DNA from: Pacificibacter maritimus
GTDB taxonomy: Bacteria > Pseudomonadota > Alphaproteobacteria > Rhodobacterales > Rhodobacteraceae
Reading direction: 5' to 3'
DNA length: 64,000 bases
Assembly (NCBI RefSeq): GCF_003814915.1
Contig: NZ_RKQK01000002.1
Location: forward strand, 187,184-251,183
The translations under genes and the position numbers were made by a program. Under the pieces are notes generated by a model. It saw nothing but the letters and a program-made list of their open reading frames with translations, was not told the DNA's origin and did not search any database. This document shows, one piece after another, positions 18,327 through 26,346 of this stretch (positions are counted from its first letter, which is position 1; each line of letters starts with the position of its first letter).

Positions 18327-19505
18327 TTACGTGTCCTGCCCCGACAGATCACGCAAGGCGCGCGTGAGTGCCGACAGTTCTGACTGGAGCGCATTGGTGC
18401 TTTCTTGCCGCCCTGCTGACAGCTCTTCTAAAATGCGCAAAAGCTGAACATCAATCGAACGCAAGCGCATGCGGCCTTCTGCGTCTTCGCCAAAAGGCGC
18501 TCCACCATCCGATTTTTTTTCTAGTACGGTAACAAGGCGCATCTGCGTTTCAGCAAGGCTGTCGAGCGCGCGCGTTGAACCGTCATTATCGTCCATTTTC
18601 GCGACCAAACGATCAATGGACTGTGCCAGTTGATCCATTCGGTCATCAGCCGCAGATCGCGCAACAGCTGATTGGGTAAACAGGGTCTGCAAAGCATCCA
18701 TCTGTTGGCTCATGTGATCCAAAACACCCACGGCCCCAGACATTTCGCCGTCGCCGTCATTGCCTGAAAATCCGATGCGCGTGATGGATGACATCCACTC
18801 TTCGAGTTCGCGGAAGAACCGGTTTTGGCCATGAGACGCAAAGAGTTCAAGCAGGCCAACAACCAAAGACCCAGCCAAGCCCAAGAGCGACGACGCAAAT
18901 GCCGTGCCCATACCGCCCAGCTGTTGTTCCAATCCCGTCATCAAACGTGAAAACACATCTGCGGCCCCTTCGCCTTCTGTCGGGGACAGCGCGCGAATGG
19001 TATCGACGAGCGCGGGTACAGTTGTAGCAAGTCCGTAGAACGTGCCCAGCAACCCCAAGAAAATCAAAAGGTTCGAAATATAGCGGGTGATGTCGCGGGC
19101 TTCATCAATGCGGGTAGCGACCGAATCCAAAATAGAGCGCGATGACGAAGCAGAAATTTGTGACTGCGCGCCCCGTTCGCGCATCAAACCCGCCAAAGGG
19201 GCCAGCAAACGTGGTGCCCGTTTGCCCTGCTGTTGCGGGCGCACACCGATGAAACGTTCAATCCAATTGACCGAACCGACCAGTTGAATGACCTGCCAAA
19301 AACAGGCAACGACACCGATGACAAACACCAAGGCGATGAAGCCGTTTAAGAACGGATTCGCCAAAAATACAGGCAAAACCCGCGGCAAGGCCACGTAACC
19401 ACCAAAGGACACCAGCCCTAAGACGATCAGCATTAGGGTGATCTGCCTCACGGGTTGTGAAAAAGATTGTACTGCTTCGCGATCGGGTTGGTCCATTGAC
19501 CTCAT
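18327..19505 (-). CDS. MotA/TolQ/ExbB-like membrane protein
   Basis: A 392-residue protein with four predicted membrane helices (about 22-46, 53-77, 140-163 and 199-222). Helices three and four carry the MotA/ExbB signature: LLIFLGLLGTFYGLATTVPA, then GMGTAFASSLLGLAGSLVVG. The last 160 residues are cytoplasmic and partly coiled coil. It ends 2 bp before the MotB-like gene, so the two are co-transcribed and presumably form a proton- or sodium-driven stator complex. The pair resembles ZorAB of Zorya in plan, but no nuclease or helicase partner is present. Function unknown. Confidence 0.8.
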   Translation of the reverse strand: MRSMDQPDREAVQSFSQPVRQITLMLIVLGLVSFGGYVALPRVLPVFLANPFLNGFIALVFVIGVVACFWQVIQLVGSVNWIERFIGVRPQQQGKRAPRLLAPLAGLMRERGAQSQISASSSRSILDSVATRIDEARDITRYISNLLIFLGLLGTFYGLATTVPALVDTIRALSPTEGEGAADVFSRLMTGLEQQLGGMGTAFASSLLGLAGSLVVGLLELFASHGQNRFFRELEEWMSSITRIGFSGNDGDGEMSGAVGVLDHMSQQMDALQTLFTQSAVARSAADDRMDQLAQSIDRLVAKMDDNDGSTRALDSLAETQMRLVTVLEKKSDGGAPFGEDAEGRMRLRSIDVQLLRILEELSAGRQESTNALQSELSALTRALRDLSGQDT

Positions 19506-19573
19506 CCTGACCTGTTGTTTCTATTGCTGTCACGATAGGCGAGGAAGCTGCTCATGCCAACACAGGATTTACT

Positions 19574-20122
19574 TTACGCACAAAGACGCTGGCGCACTTT
19601 TTCTGACAATTCCGTAAGATCGTGATCTTCCATCCCCAGTTCGATCAAATGGGATGCTGTGTTGAACAAATAGTCACAATTCGGCCCACGCCCGCCGGTT
19701 GCTTTAGCGATGATATCAGCTTGTTCGTCCAAGGTCAGCGCCCCTGTGTATTGCGGGTGCGCTGGATCAATCACATAGGCCAGTGCTTGTAGTTCACGCC
19801 CATCAGGCCTGCGCAGAGGCACAAGATGTTCGACATATGCAGAGGACACCAATTCGCGTTCGCGTAAATCTGCAAGTGATTTTTCTGCAAAATCAGGGCC
19901 GATGCGAAAGGCCACCCCCTGACAACTGGCGTCTGGCTGTGCATCAAGAGCAAGCACCAAGCCTGGCACCTCGACGCTGCCGCGGTGATGAATTGACCAC
20001 ATGCAAAAAGAGCGCGCATATCCATCAAGTACAGCAGGTGTGCGTTCGATATAATCGAATTCGGGGTTCCACAACAATGATCCGTAACCGAAAACCCAAA
20101 ACCCATTTTCTGCGTCGATCAT
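19574..20122 (-). CDS. ChaC-family gamma-glutamylcyclotransferase
   Basis: About 182 residues with the ChaC signature VFGYGSLLWNPEF at the N-terminus and the conserved MWSIHHRG and GVAFRI segments. ChaC enzymes cleave glutathione to 5-oxoproline and Cys-Gly in the cytoplasm. The start is uncertain: the ATG at 20122 leaves seven residues before the conserved loop, while an ATG at 20170 would add 16; neither has a strong ribosome site. The gene lies upstream of the MotA-like gene with a 68-bp gap and diverges from DUF2125. Confidence 0.85.
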   Translation of the reverse strand: MIDAENGFWVFGYGSLLWNPEFDYIERTPAVLDGYARSFCMWSIHHRGSVEVPGLVLALDAQPDASCQGVAFRIGPDFAEKSLADLRERELVSSAYVEHLVPLRRPDGRELQALAYVIDPAHPQYTGALTLDEQADIIAKATGGRGPNCDYLFNTASHLIELGMEDHDLTELSEKVRQRLCA

Positions 20123-20274
20123 TTGCCTTGTCCCGTCTGTGCGCTGATCCAAAGACCCACGCAGTGCCATGTTCCGTATTTCGCTCAGTGTTTTTTGGCA
20201 CTCTGGCCAAGTTCAGTAACTGCGTTTAAACACATCTTACGCCCTTGCTCAAAGAGTTCGTGAAAGGACCTGCT

Positions 20275-21276
20275 ATGCGCAAACTTATCTTTCTGTTTCT
20301 AATCGCTGTCGTCTTGTATTCTGGGTATTGGCTGATCGGCGCGCGCACAACAGAACGCAGCATCGCCGCATGGCTTTCAGCGCGTCAAGCCGAAGGGTGG
20401 CAGGCAGACTATGCAGCGCTGGACACAGGCGGGTATCCTTTAAGCTTTCACACAGTGTTGCAGGATTTGGCGATTGCTGACCCCAAAACAGGCGTGGCAT
20501 ATCAAACATCGCAGTTTGAACTAAAAAGCCGCAGCTTCACACCCACACGGGTCGAGGCCACTCTTGCACAAGACCTGCGTGTTTCAACGCCGCTGCAAAC
20601 AATCAATGCCACCAATGAAACGATAAACAGCACATTGGTTTTGGGCGTTGGGCCATCTCTCACTGTGCATCAAGCCGCGTTTAATTTTAGCGAGATCACA
20701 GCACAATCATCTGCGGGATGGGAATTGTTTTTAAACGAGGCTCAGGCGCAAGCTGTCCGTAACCCAGATACCCCGTTTACTTATGAAACACAGTTTTCAC
20801 TAACAGGCCTCAAACCCTCATCGGGACTGCTGTCAAAGCTGAACCCCGAAGGCGTGCTGTCAGATACATTTGACAGCTTGCAAATCGATACGACCATAAA
20901 GTTTGACAAAGACTGGGATATCACAGCGCTCGAAGGTCCGCGCCCGCAACCCAAACATGTGGTCTTGCACAAAGCATCAGCCATTTGGGGGGCCGTTAAT
21001 TTGAACATCGCAGGTGAATTTGATGTCGACAAGCAAGGCTATCCAAACGGCACAATTCAAATTCAAGCCACGAATTGGCGCGAATTGATTGCGCTTGGCA
21101 CTGCATCTGGGGTTATTCCGCAATCTATGGAATCCATTGCCCTGCGTGCGGGCGAAATCTTGGCCAAGATGAAAGGCAATGCGAATACCATCGATGCCGA
21201 ACTTAGCCTTTCGGGTGGGTCGATCGCCTTTGGATTTATTCCACTTGGCCCTGCCCCGCGCTTGATCATTCGCTAA
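20275..21276 (+). CDS. DUF2125 domain protein
   Basis: A 333-residue protein with an N-terminal membrane anchor or signal (MRKLIFLFLIAVVLYSGYWL). The segment WLSARQAEGWQADYAAL followed by GYPLSFHTVLQDLA is typical of DUF2125, a family common in alphaproteobacteria and built of long beta-strands, probably facing the periplasm. Its activity is unknown. I used the ATG at 20275, with AAAGGA 7 nt upstream, rather than one ten codons earlier. It converges on the extensin-like gene with only 2 bp between the stops. Confidence 0.85.
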   Translation: MRKLIFLFLIAVVLYSGYWLIGARTTERSIAAWLSARQAEGWQADYAALDTGGYPLSFHTVLQDLAIADPKTGVAYQTSQFELKSRSFTPTRVEATLAQDLRVSTPLQTINATNETINSTLVLGVGPSLTVHQAAFNFSEITAQSSAGWELFLNEAQAQAVRNPDTPFTYETQFSLTGLKPSSGLLSKLNPEGVLSDTFDSLQIDTTIKFDKDWDITALEGPRPQPKHVVLHKASAIWGAVNLNIAGEFDVDKQGYPNGTIQIQATNWRELIALGTASGVIPQSMESIALRAGEILAKMKGNANTIDAELSLSGGSIAFGFIPLGPAPRLIIR

Positions 21277-21278
21277 AT

Positions 21279-22052
21279 CTAGCGGCAATAACTGCCAGAT
21301 CTGTAGCGTGCCGTGTCAAAGTGAAAATGGTCTTTGTGATATTTGTTGGCATTGGGCCCCAACACCGTACCAAAGGGACCGCAAGCAGACTTGTGCATTT
21401 TCTTAAACATCTTGCCGTAAGCCCTGCTATTCCAACCCTTTAAAACAGTCGCAACATCGCCATTTTTGAATGTGACGCCTGCGATATCAATAGCACGCCC
21501 ACGTCCATGTTCAGACACTTTAGCGCCTGGAATATTATTGCGCGGTCGGCAGGCATAACTGGCCACAACCGTGAGTGAACTCAGCCCGCCCCCGATACGT
21601 TTGGCAGCAGGTTTTGCACCTTTTTCGACCCACTTGTGCAAGGCCTTTGCCGTAGTGCAATCGATTGTCGCAGGGCGTGACAATGTAACACCTGAAATTT
21701 CGGTCACATGAACAGGCCCATCTAAACCGCAGCCTTGTAACTTGGCGGGGATCGCTGTGGACAGCGTGCCACGGATCTCTTTGACGCCACAAACAGATCC
21801 TTTTGACCGATACTTCACAGCTTGCACAGTTGGCGCTGTCAGCCCTTTTGGACGGGCTGTTGGCAAGATAGATATGGCCATTTCAGACACTGTGTTACCT
21901 TGCTGCGCGGTCGACACATTTAGAGGCGCAGCAACTGGTCTGGCTTGCGGTACAATCGACTTGGCAAGCTCAGTCGCGAAAACCGCTTTTTGCGGCACAG
22001 TCAGCGAAACGATTAGAAAACAGATCGCATATGTGGCACGCTCAGCTATCAT
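21279..22052 (-). CDS. Extensin-like family protein
   Basis: A 257-residue secreted protein with an N-terminal signal peptide (about residues 1-26). The C-terminal domain (from about 90) carries the extensin-like signature: CGLDGPVHVTEI, SYACRPRNN, SEHGRGRAIDIAG and HKDHFHFDTARY. The SEHGRGRAID and HFHFD histidines and aspartate resemble the zinc site of D-Ala-D-Ala carboxypeptidase/LAS-type enzymes, so a cell-wall hydrolase role is plausible. The ATG overlaps the tyrA stop by 4 bp, so it is last in hisC-tyrA-extensin. Confidence 0.85.
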   Translation of the reverse strand: MIAERATYAICFLIVSLTVPQKAVFATELAKSIVPQARPVAAPLNVSTAQQGNTVSEMAISILPTARPKGLTAPTVQAVKYRSKGSVCGVKEIRGTLSTAIPAKLQGCGLDGPVHVTEISGVTLSRPATIDCTTAKALHKWVEKGAKPAAKRIGGGLSSLTVVASYACRPRNNIPGAKVSEHGRGRAIDIAGVTFKNGDVATVLKGWNSRAYGKMFKKMHKSACGPFGTVLGPNANKYHKDHFHFDTARYRSGSYCR

Positions 22053-22969
22053 GTCGCGTCAGAATGGCGCCCAAAGTTCGGCGCATCAGTATCTTGGCCC
22101 GCCTCAATAATTCCACGACGAATGGCTCGTGTGCGGGTAAAATAATCATGCAAGTGGTCGCCATCGCCAATTCGGATGGCGCGCTGAAGGGCGAACAATT
22201 CTTCGGTAAATCGTCCAAGTATTTCCAAAGTCGCGTCTTTGTTTGACAAAAACACGTCACGCCACATGGTCGGATCTGATGCAGCTATACGGGTAAAGTC
22301 GCGAAACCCTGCCGCAGAAAACTCAATCACCTCTTGGTCCGTCACGCGGCTTAAATCATCAGCGACACCCACCATCGTATAGGCGATTAAATGCGGTGTA
22401 TGTGATACCACAGCGCACACCAGATCGTGGTGTTCTGCTTCCATCCGCTTGGTATCAGACCCAAGTGCGCGCCAGAATTTTTCTAATCTCTGGATTTCAG
22501 TTTCCGATGCGCCCTCAGGCGGAACGATCAAACACCAACGCTTATCAAACAGTTCTGCAAAACCCGAATTCGGCCCTGAGTGTTCGGTCCCAGCCATTGG
22601 GTGCGTGCCAATAAATTCAGCCTGTTCAGGAAGATGCGGTAAAACAGAGGCAAAAATATCGCCTTTTACCGACCCCACATCTGTCACAACAGCGCCCTGT
22701 TTTAGGGCTGGTGCAATTTCGGCCATAACGGTGCCCATAGCGCCAACTGGCACAGCGAGCACGACCAAATCAGCATCCTTAACCGCGTCAAGCGCTGTGT
22801 CGCACACATGATCAACTAGGCCGATTTCGCGCGCAGTATTGCGAGTCTCGCTGGAACGAGCATAGCCCGTAATTTCACCCGCAACCCCAGCACGGCGCAT
22901 CGCCAAAGACATCGATCCCGCGATCAACCCAAGGCCGATGAGCGCCACGCGGTTGTAGAGAATGGTCAT
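22049..22969 (-). CDS. tyrA: Prephenate/arogenate dehydrogenase
   Basis: About 306 residues. The Rossmann start ([18 protein letters not shown]) binds NAD(P); the signature [12 protein letters not shown] lies in the middle and the helical C-terminal domain is complete. The enzyme makes the tyrosine precursor from prephenate or arogenate. The start is the ATG at 22969, which overlaps the hisC stop by 4 bp (ATGA), matching the family N-terminus. It is co-transcribed with hisC, whose product can also act as an aromatic aminotransferase in some bacteria. Confidence 0.93.
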   Translation of the reverse strand: MTILYNRVALIGLGLIAGSMSLAMRRAGVAGEITGYARSSETRNTAREIGLVDHVCDTALDAVKDADLVVLAVPVGAMGTVMAEIAPALKQGAVVTDVGSVKGDIFASVLPHLPEQAEFIGTHPMAGTEHSGPNSGFAELFDKRWCLIVPPEGASETEIQRLEKFWRALGSDTKRMEAEHHDLVCAVVSHTPHLIAYTMVGVADDLSRVTDQEVIEFSAAGFRDFTRIAASDPTMWRDVFLSNKDATLEILGRFTEELFALQRAIRIGDGDHLHDYFTRTRAIRRGIIEAGQDTDAPNFGRHSDAT

Positions 22970-24054
22970 CGGTTTTGCTCCAGAAACTGTCCGATGGTAT
23001 GCGCGACACGGCGGCATGAGGATTCATCCCCCACTGTGATCCGCAGGCAATTGGGCAGGCCGTACCCGCCAACGCGGCGCACCAAAAGCCCGTTCGCTTT
23101 TAGAAAATCATCACAGCCTTCTGCTTCGGCTTCGTTGATAAAGCGTGCTAAAATGAAGTTTGCGCAGGAGGTGTCAGAGGGCACGCCATGTTCCATCAGT
23201 GCCTCTGCCAACCACGCACGCAAACGCGCATTATCTTCGCGGCATTTTTCAACCCATTCACGGTCTTTGACAGCTGCCTCAGCCGCCGCGAGTTGGGGCT
23301 CGGACATGTTGAATGGACCGCGCACACGATTCAAAGTATCGATGATTTCCTGCGGGCCATAGCCCCATCCGATACGCGCGCCACCAAGGCCATACATCTT
23401 GGAAAACGTTCGGGTCATGACCACATTGTCGCGTGTCTCAATGAGGGCCGCGCCGCCGTCAAAGCCTTCGACATATTCGGCATAGGCTCCGTCCAGCACG
23501 AGAATAGCTTGCGCAGGTAATCCATCCGCCAAACGCGATACTTCGCGCTGACCAACCATCGTACCTGTTGGGTTCGCGGGATTTGCGATAAACACCAATT
23601 TTGTTTTCTCGGTACAGGCTGCAAGGATCGCATCCACATCAATGACACGTTCACGTTCGGGAACGCAAACAGGGGTCGCTCCTGCGGCCAAAGTCGAAAT
23701 ACGGTACATCGAAAACCCGTGTTCCGTGTGAATAACTTCATCACCGACACCTGCATAGGCTTGGCATAAGAATGTGATGATCTCATCAGAACCAACGCCC
23801 ACGATGATCTTTTGCGCATCAAGCCCGTGAACATCCCCAATCGCTTGACGCAGACTCGCGTGATCTGTGTTGGGATAGCGGTGCAATTGATAAGCCGCCT
23901 TTGCAAAAGCAGTTTTCGCAGAATCAGGCGTGCCAAACGGATTTTCGTTTGACGACAGTTTGATTGCGTTATCTTGTCCTTCGATTTTACTTGCGCCGCT
24001 TTGGTACAAAGTAATGTCGAGAATTTTCGGTTGCGGTTCAATCACACGGGTCAT
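22966..24054 (-). CDS. hisC: Histidinol-phosphate aminotransferase
   Basis: A 362-residue PLP-dependent class II aminotransferase. The family motif [10 protein letters not shown] is at 32-41. The PLP-interacting region [10 protein letters not shown] includes D188, and the Schiff-base lysine is K219 in [10 protein letters not shown], with the phosphate-binding RIGWGYG after it. It converts imidazole-acetol phosphate to histidinol phosphate and, in an operon with tyrA, may also transaminate prephenate. It is the first gene of the hisC-tyrA-extensin operon. Confidence 0.93.
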   Translation of the reverse strand: MTRVIEPQPKILDITLYQSGASKIEGQDNAIKLSSNENPFGTPDSAKTAFAKAAYQLHRYPNTDHASLRQAIGDVHGLDAQKIIVGVGSDEIITFLCQAYAGVGDEVIHTEHGFSMYRISTLAAGATPVCVPERERVIDVDAILAACTEKTKLVFIANPANPTGTMVGQREVSRLADGLPAQAILVLDGAYAEYVEGFDGGAALIETRDNVVMTRTFSKMYGLGGARIGWGYGPQEIIDTLNRVRGPFNMSEPQLAAAEAAVKDREWVEKCREDNARLRAWLAEALMEHGVPSDTSCANFILARFINEAEAEGCDDFLKANGLLVRRVGGYGLPNCLRITVGDESSCRRVAHTIGQFLEQNR

Positions 24055-24175
24055 TTGGGCAGCTCTCGGTAAGGTAGATCACTCATACAAGCGCCTGCCC
24101 CGCAAGGAAAGTCTGATTGCCCACACAGGTCAAAATCTTGTGTATCGCGGCTGTTTTGTCGCGTTTCCCACAACA

Positions 24176-24206
24176 GAAAAAAGGCCGCCCAAATGGACGG
24201 CCCTTT
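24176..24206 (-). terminator. Terminator of rpsD
   Basis: On the minus strand an 8-bp GC-rich stem (GGCCGTCC with GGGCGGCC, 4-nt loop) is followed by six T. It lies 25 bp after the rpsD stop and before hisC. Confidence 0.88.
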
Positions 24207-24230
24207 AAATTTTGATCGAGACGGCTCAGA

Positions 24231-24851
24231 TTAGTTCTGAGCGTAGAATTCGATAACGAGGTTTGGTTCCATTTGAACAGCGAATGGAACATCCGCAAGA
24301 CCAGGCTTGCGTACGAATGTCGCTTTCAATTTGGAGTGATCAGCTTCGATGTAGTCAGGAACATCGCGTTCAGCCAATTGAGTTGCTTCAAGAACAACTG
24401 CGATTTGCTTGGAACGATCACGTACTTCTACAACGTCACCTTCTTTAACACGGTAAGAAGGGATGTTTACGCGTTTGCCGTTCACTGTCACGTGGCCGTG
24501 GTTTACGAACTGACGGGCAGCAAAGACAGTTGCCACGAATTTTGCGCGGTACACAACAGCGTCCAAGCGGGATTCGAGCAAACCAATAAGGTTTTCACCT
24601 GTATCGCCTTTAATGCGCACAGCGTCAGCGTAAATGCGGCGGAATTGTTTTTCTGTCAGATCGCCGTAGTGACCTTTCAGTTTTTGTTTAGCGCGCAACT
24701 GAAGACCGAAGTCAGACAATTTGCCTTTGCGGCGCTGACCGTGCTGGCCTGGGCCATATTCGCGACGGTTTACTGGGGATTTAGCGCGGCCCCAAATGTT
24801 TTCGCCCATGCGGCGGTCAATTTTGTACTTGGCAGATGTGCGTTTGGTCAC
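24231..24851 (-). CDS. rpsD: 30S ribosomal protein S4
   Basis: A 206-residue S4, the normal bacterial length. The N-terminus ([20 protein letters not shown]) and the S4 RNA-binding domain ([34 protein letters not shown]) are typical. The start is the GTG at 24851 with AAGGATCC upstream; longer readings have no family support. S4 begins 30S assembly and in enterics represses its own operon through mRNA binding. Here it is a single-gene unit with its own strong promoter, a long leader and a terminator. Confidence 0.97.
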   Translation of the reverse strand: MTKRTSAKYKIDRRMGENIWGRAKSPVNRREYGPGQHGQRRKGKLSDFGLQLRAKQKLKGHYGDLTEKQFRRIYADAVRIKGDTGENLIGLLESRLDAVVYRAKFVATVFAARQFVNHGHVTVNGKRVNIPSYRVKEGDVVEVRDRSKQIAVVLEATQLAERDVPDYIEADHSKLKATFVRKPGLADVPFAVQMEPNLVIEFYAQN

Positions 24852-25055
24852 GATCTGGATCCTTTCAATGTGATGCTCCACCCGAAATGCAAGACAGAAC
24901 GTCATGCGCCCAAGTGGCAGCCTGTGAAAGGTGCTGTCCTTTGCTTTCCACGAACTATGTGCATTGCGCACAGTTATCGCTTACGGCCGACAGGCATCCC
25001 CTTGCGGGGGCCACCAACACCAATGTTAGCCCGCGCGCTTTTCAGCCCACGGGAT
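24852..25055 (-). promoter_or_regulatory. Long structured 5' leader of rpsD
   Basis: From the predicted transcription start near 25055 to the GTG is about 200 nt. The RNA can form hairpins with stems GCCCA/TGGGC, CCCC/GGGG around GCAA, and TGTGC/GCACA. The leader has one short in-frame run of basic codons without a good start. An S4-binding autoregulatory site is a reasonable guess, but I cannot match it to a described S4 leader. Confidence 0.4.
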
Positions 25056-25061
25056 GGGCGG

Positions 25062-25089
25062 CTTATATAGTGGTGAGAGAGGGAGTCAA
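25062..25089 (-). promoter_or_regulatory. Sigma-70-type promoter of rpsD
   Basis: Minus strand TTGACT (25089-25084), 16-bp spacer, TATAAG (25067-25062), followed by the GC-rich CCGCCC discriminator often seen at growth-rate-controlled promoters. Confidence 0.75.
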
Positions 25090-25119
25090 CACGCGCATCC
25101 TTTGAAACGCGTGTTTTTT
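25088..25119 (+). terminator. Hairpin with plus-strand T-run upstream of rpsD
   Basis: An 8-bp stem (25088-25095 with 25108-25115) followed by six T on the plus strand. No plus-strand gene precedes it; on the minus strand it follows the Hint-protein stop without a T-run and abuts the rpsD -35 box. Confidence 0.55.
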
Positions 25120-25124
25120 AGAAC

Positions 25125-26186
25125 TTAGGCCACATCATGCATTAAGATTGCAGCTTCAGCCCCTGTTAAAGTGCGCCTTGCTGCTGGGCCGTATGCATCT
25201 GTACGCGCGCCAAGATCTGGAAAACGCTGTAAAAGACTTTTCTTTTGCTCCCCAGCAAGATCATCAAGATCGGCCGCGTCTGGATGAAAGCTTTCGGTTT
25301 CCAATCCATTTGCGGTGATCACCTGATGCGCATCAAACAAGAGATGGATATAGCGCAGTTCTTTTGTTGCGCGATCCACAACGATTGAGGAATCGTTCAC
25401 CAAATCCTTAGCAGCGACCAGAACCTCATCGGCATTAAACAAATCACGCGCAGCGCTGCCCGAAACAAGCATTCTGTGATGCGGGGACACCAATAAATCT
25501 TTGTCAGGATTGCCCATGCCAAGCGCGTCAGCACGCAACCTGATCGGCCGCAACTTAGGCATAGCGTAAAGGCGCGCCCCTGAAATGCGGCGCCCACCAA
25601 TCCAACGCAGGGCTTGCGGCCCGTTGTCTTTGGTTTGCACCAGATCGCCTTCTGCCAGATGTTCGACCAAACGCGGGCCATCAGGGGTTAAGATTTGCGT
25701 CCCCGGAGTAAAGCAAATCACAGCCCCCTGCGTATCTTCACGCGCATCCCGTGCTGTCGCGACATAGCTTGAGACCACCCAAAGATCGGTATCTTTCGGA
25801 GGCATTTCGCCAATGAACATCAGTAAAGGAGCACCCAAGTCAGGTGTATCGATCAGAGTGATCTCATATTGTTTAACCCCGTCGGTGACATCAAAGCCGC
25901 CGTCAAAAAGGCGATCTCGCGCCTCAGGGTCGTGATATATAGGAGCGCCCGCCATAGCAGAGCCGATCAACCGCCGCACAGATTGTGCCGCCCGTTGATG
26001 AAGTTCTGCTTGACCGATCGCGCCGTCGAGCACGAGTACATCACGCGGCCCGTCCACGCAGACCGCCTCACCCGTCCAACGCCATGAAGCGCCGATCGAA
26101 AGAGCGGTTAACGGTGCACGAGTGAGGCCTTCGACCTCTACCTGTGTCCACGCAATGACAAACGTGCCGGAAAAGCCCGTTCTCAT
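25125..26186 (-). CDS. Hint-domain (hedgehog/intein-like) protein
   Basis: About 353 residues. The N-terminal half is a family-specific region without enzyme motifs. The Hint_2 domain begins with CFTPGTQILTPDG, whose cysteine would be the autoprocessing nucleophile, continues through GDLVQTKDNGPQALRWIGGR, and includes SPHHRMLVSG and HLLFDAHQVITANG. Such proteins occur in several copies in Rhodobacterales and are usually extracellular or surface-associated; self-cleavage has not been generally shown. The ATG at 26186 (MRTGFSGTFVIAW) matches family starts better than a TTG at 26204. It stands alone between rpsD and the molybdoenzyme. Confidence 0.82.
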   Translation of the reverse strand: MRTGFSGTFVIAWTQVEVEGLTRAPLTALSIGASWRWTGEAVCVDGPRDVLVLDGAIGQAELHQRAAQSVRRLIGSAMAGAPIYHDPEARDRLFDGGFDVTDGVKQYEITLIDTPDLGAPLLMFIGEMPPKDTDLWVVSSYVATARDAREDTQGAVICFTPGTQILTPDGPRLVEHLAEGDLVQTKDNGPQALRWIGGRRISGARLYAMPKLRPIRLRADALGMGNPDKDLLVSPHHRMLVSGSAARDLFNADEVLVAAKDLVNDSSIVVDRATKELRYIHLLFDAHQVITANGLETESFHPDAADLDDLAGEQKKSLLQRFPDLGARTDAYGPAARRTLTGAEAAILMHDVA

Positions 26187-26346
26187 AGCCTGTATGCCTG
26201 CCAATTTTTAGTTTTGTCGTTTTTTATTGGCTTAAAGGTAACATATGCGAATCAGCCTGTTAACAATTTTTTTGCATCCCGCGAATCTTTCGGTGCAGAA
26301 AACTTTAACCCGTGGCTTACCTGCACGGATTTTCAGCACAGGCTGA

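Noticed and set aside
16681-19505. Zorya anti-phage system
   Set aside because: The MotA/MotB-like pair is similar in plan to ZorAB, but ZorC, ZorD or ZorE homologues are missing and the neighbours are core genes.
24990-25050. Short basic reading frame in the rpsD leader
   Set aside because: It ends in a run of Arg, Lys and Gly codons but has no convincing start and may only reflect hairpin sequence.
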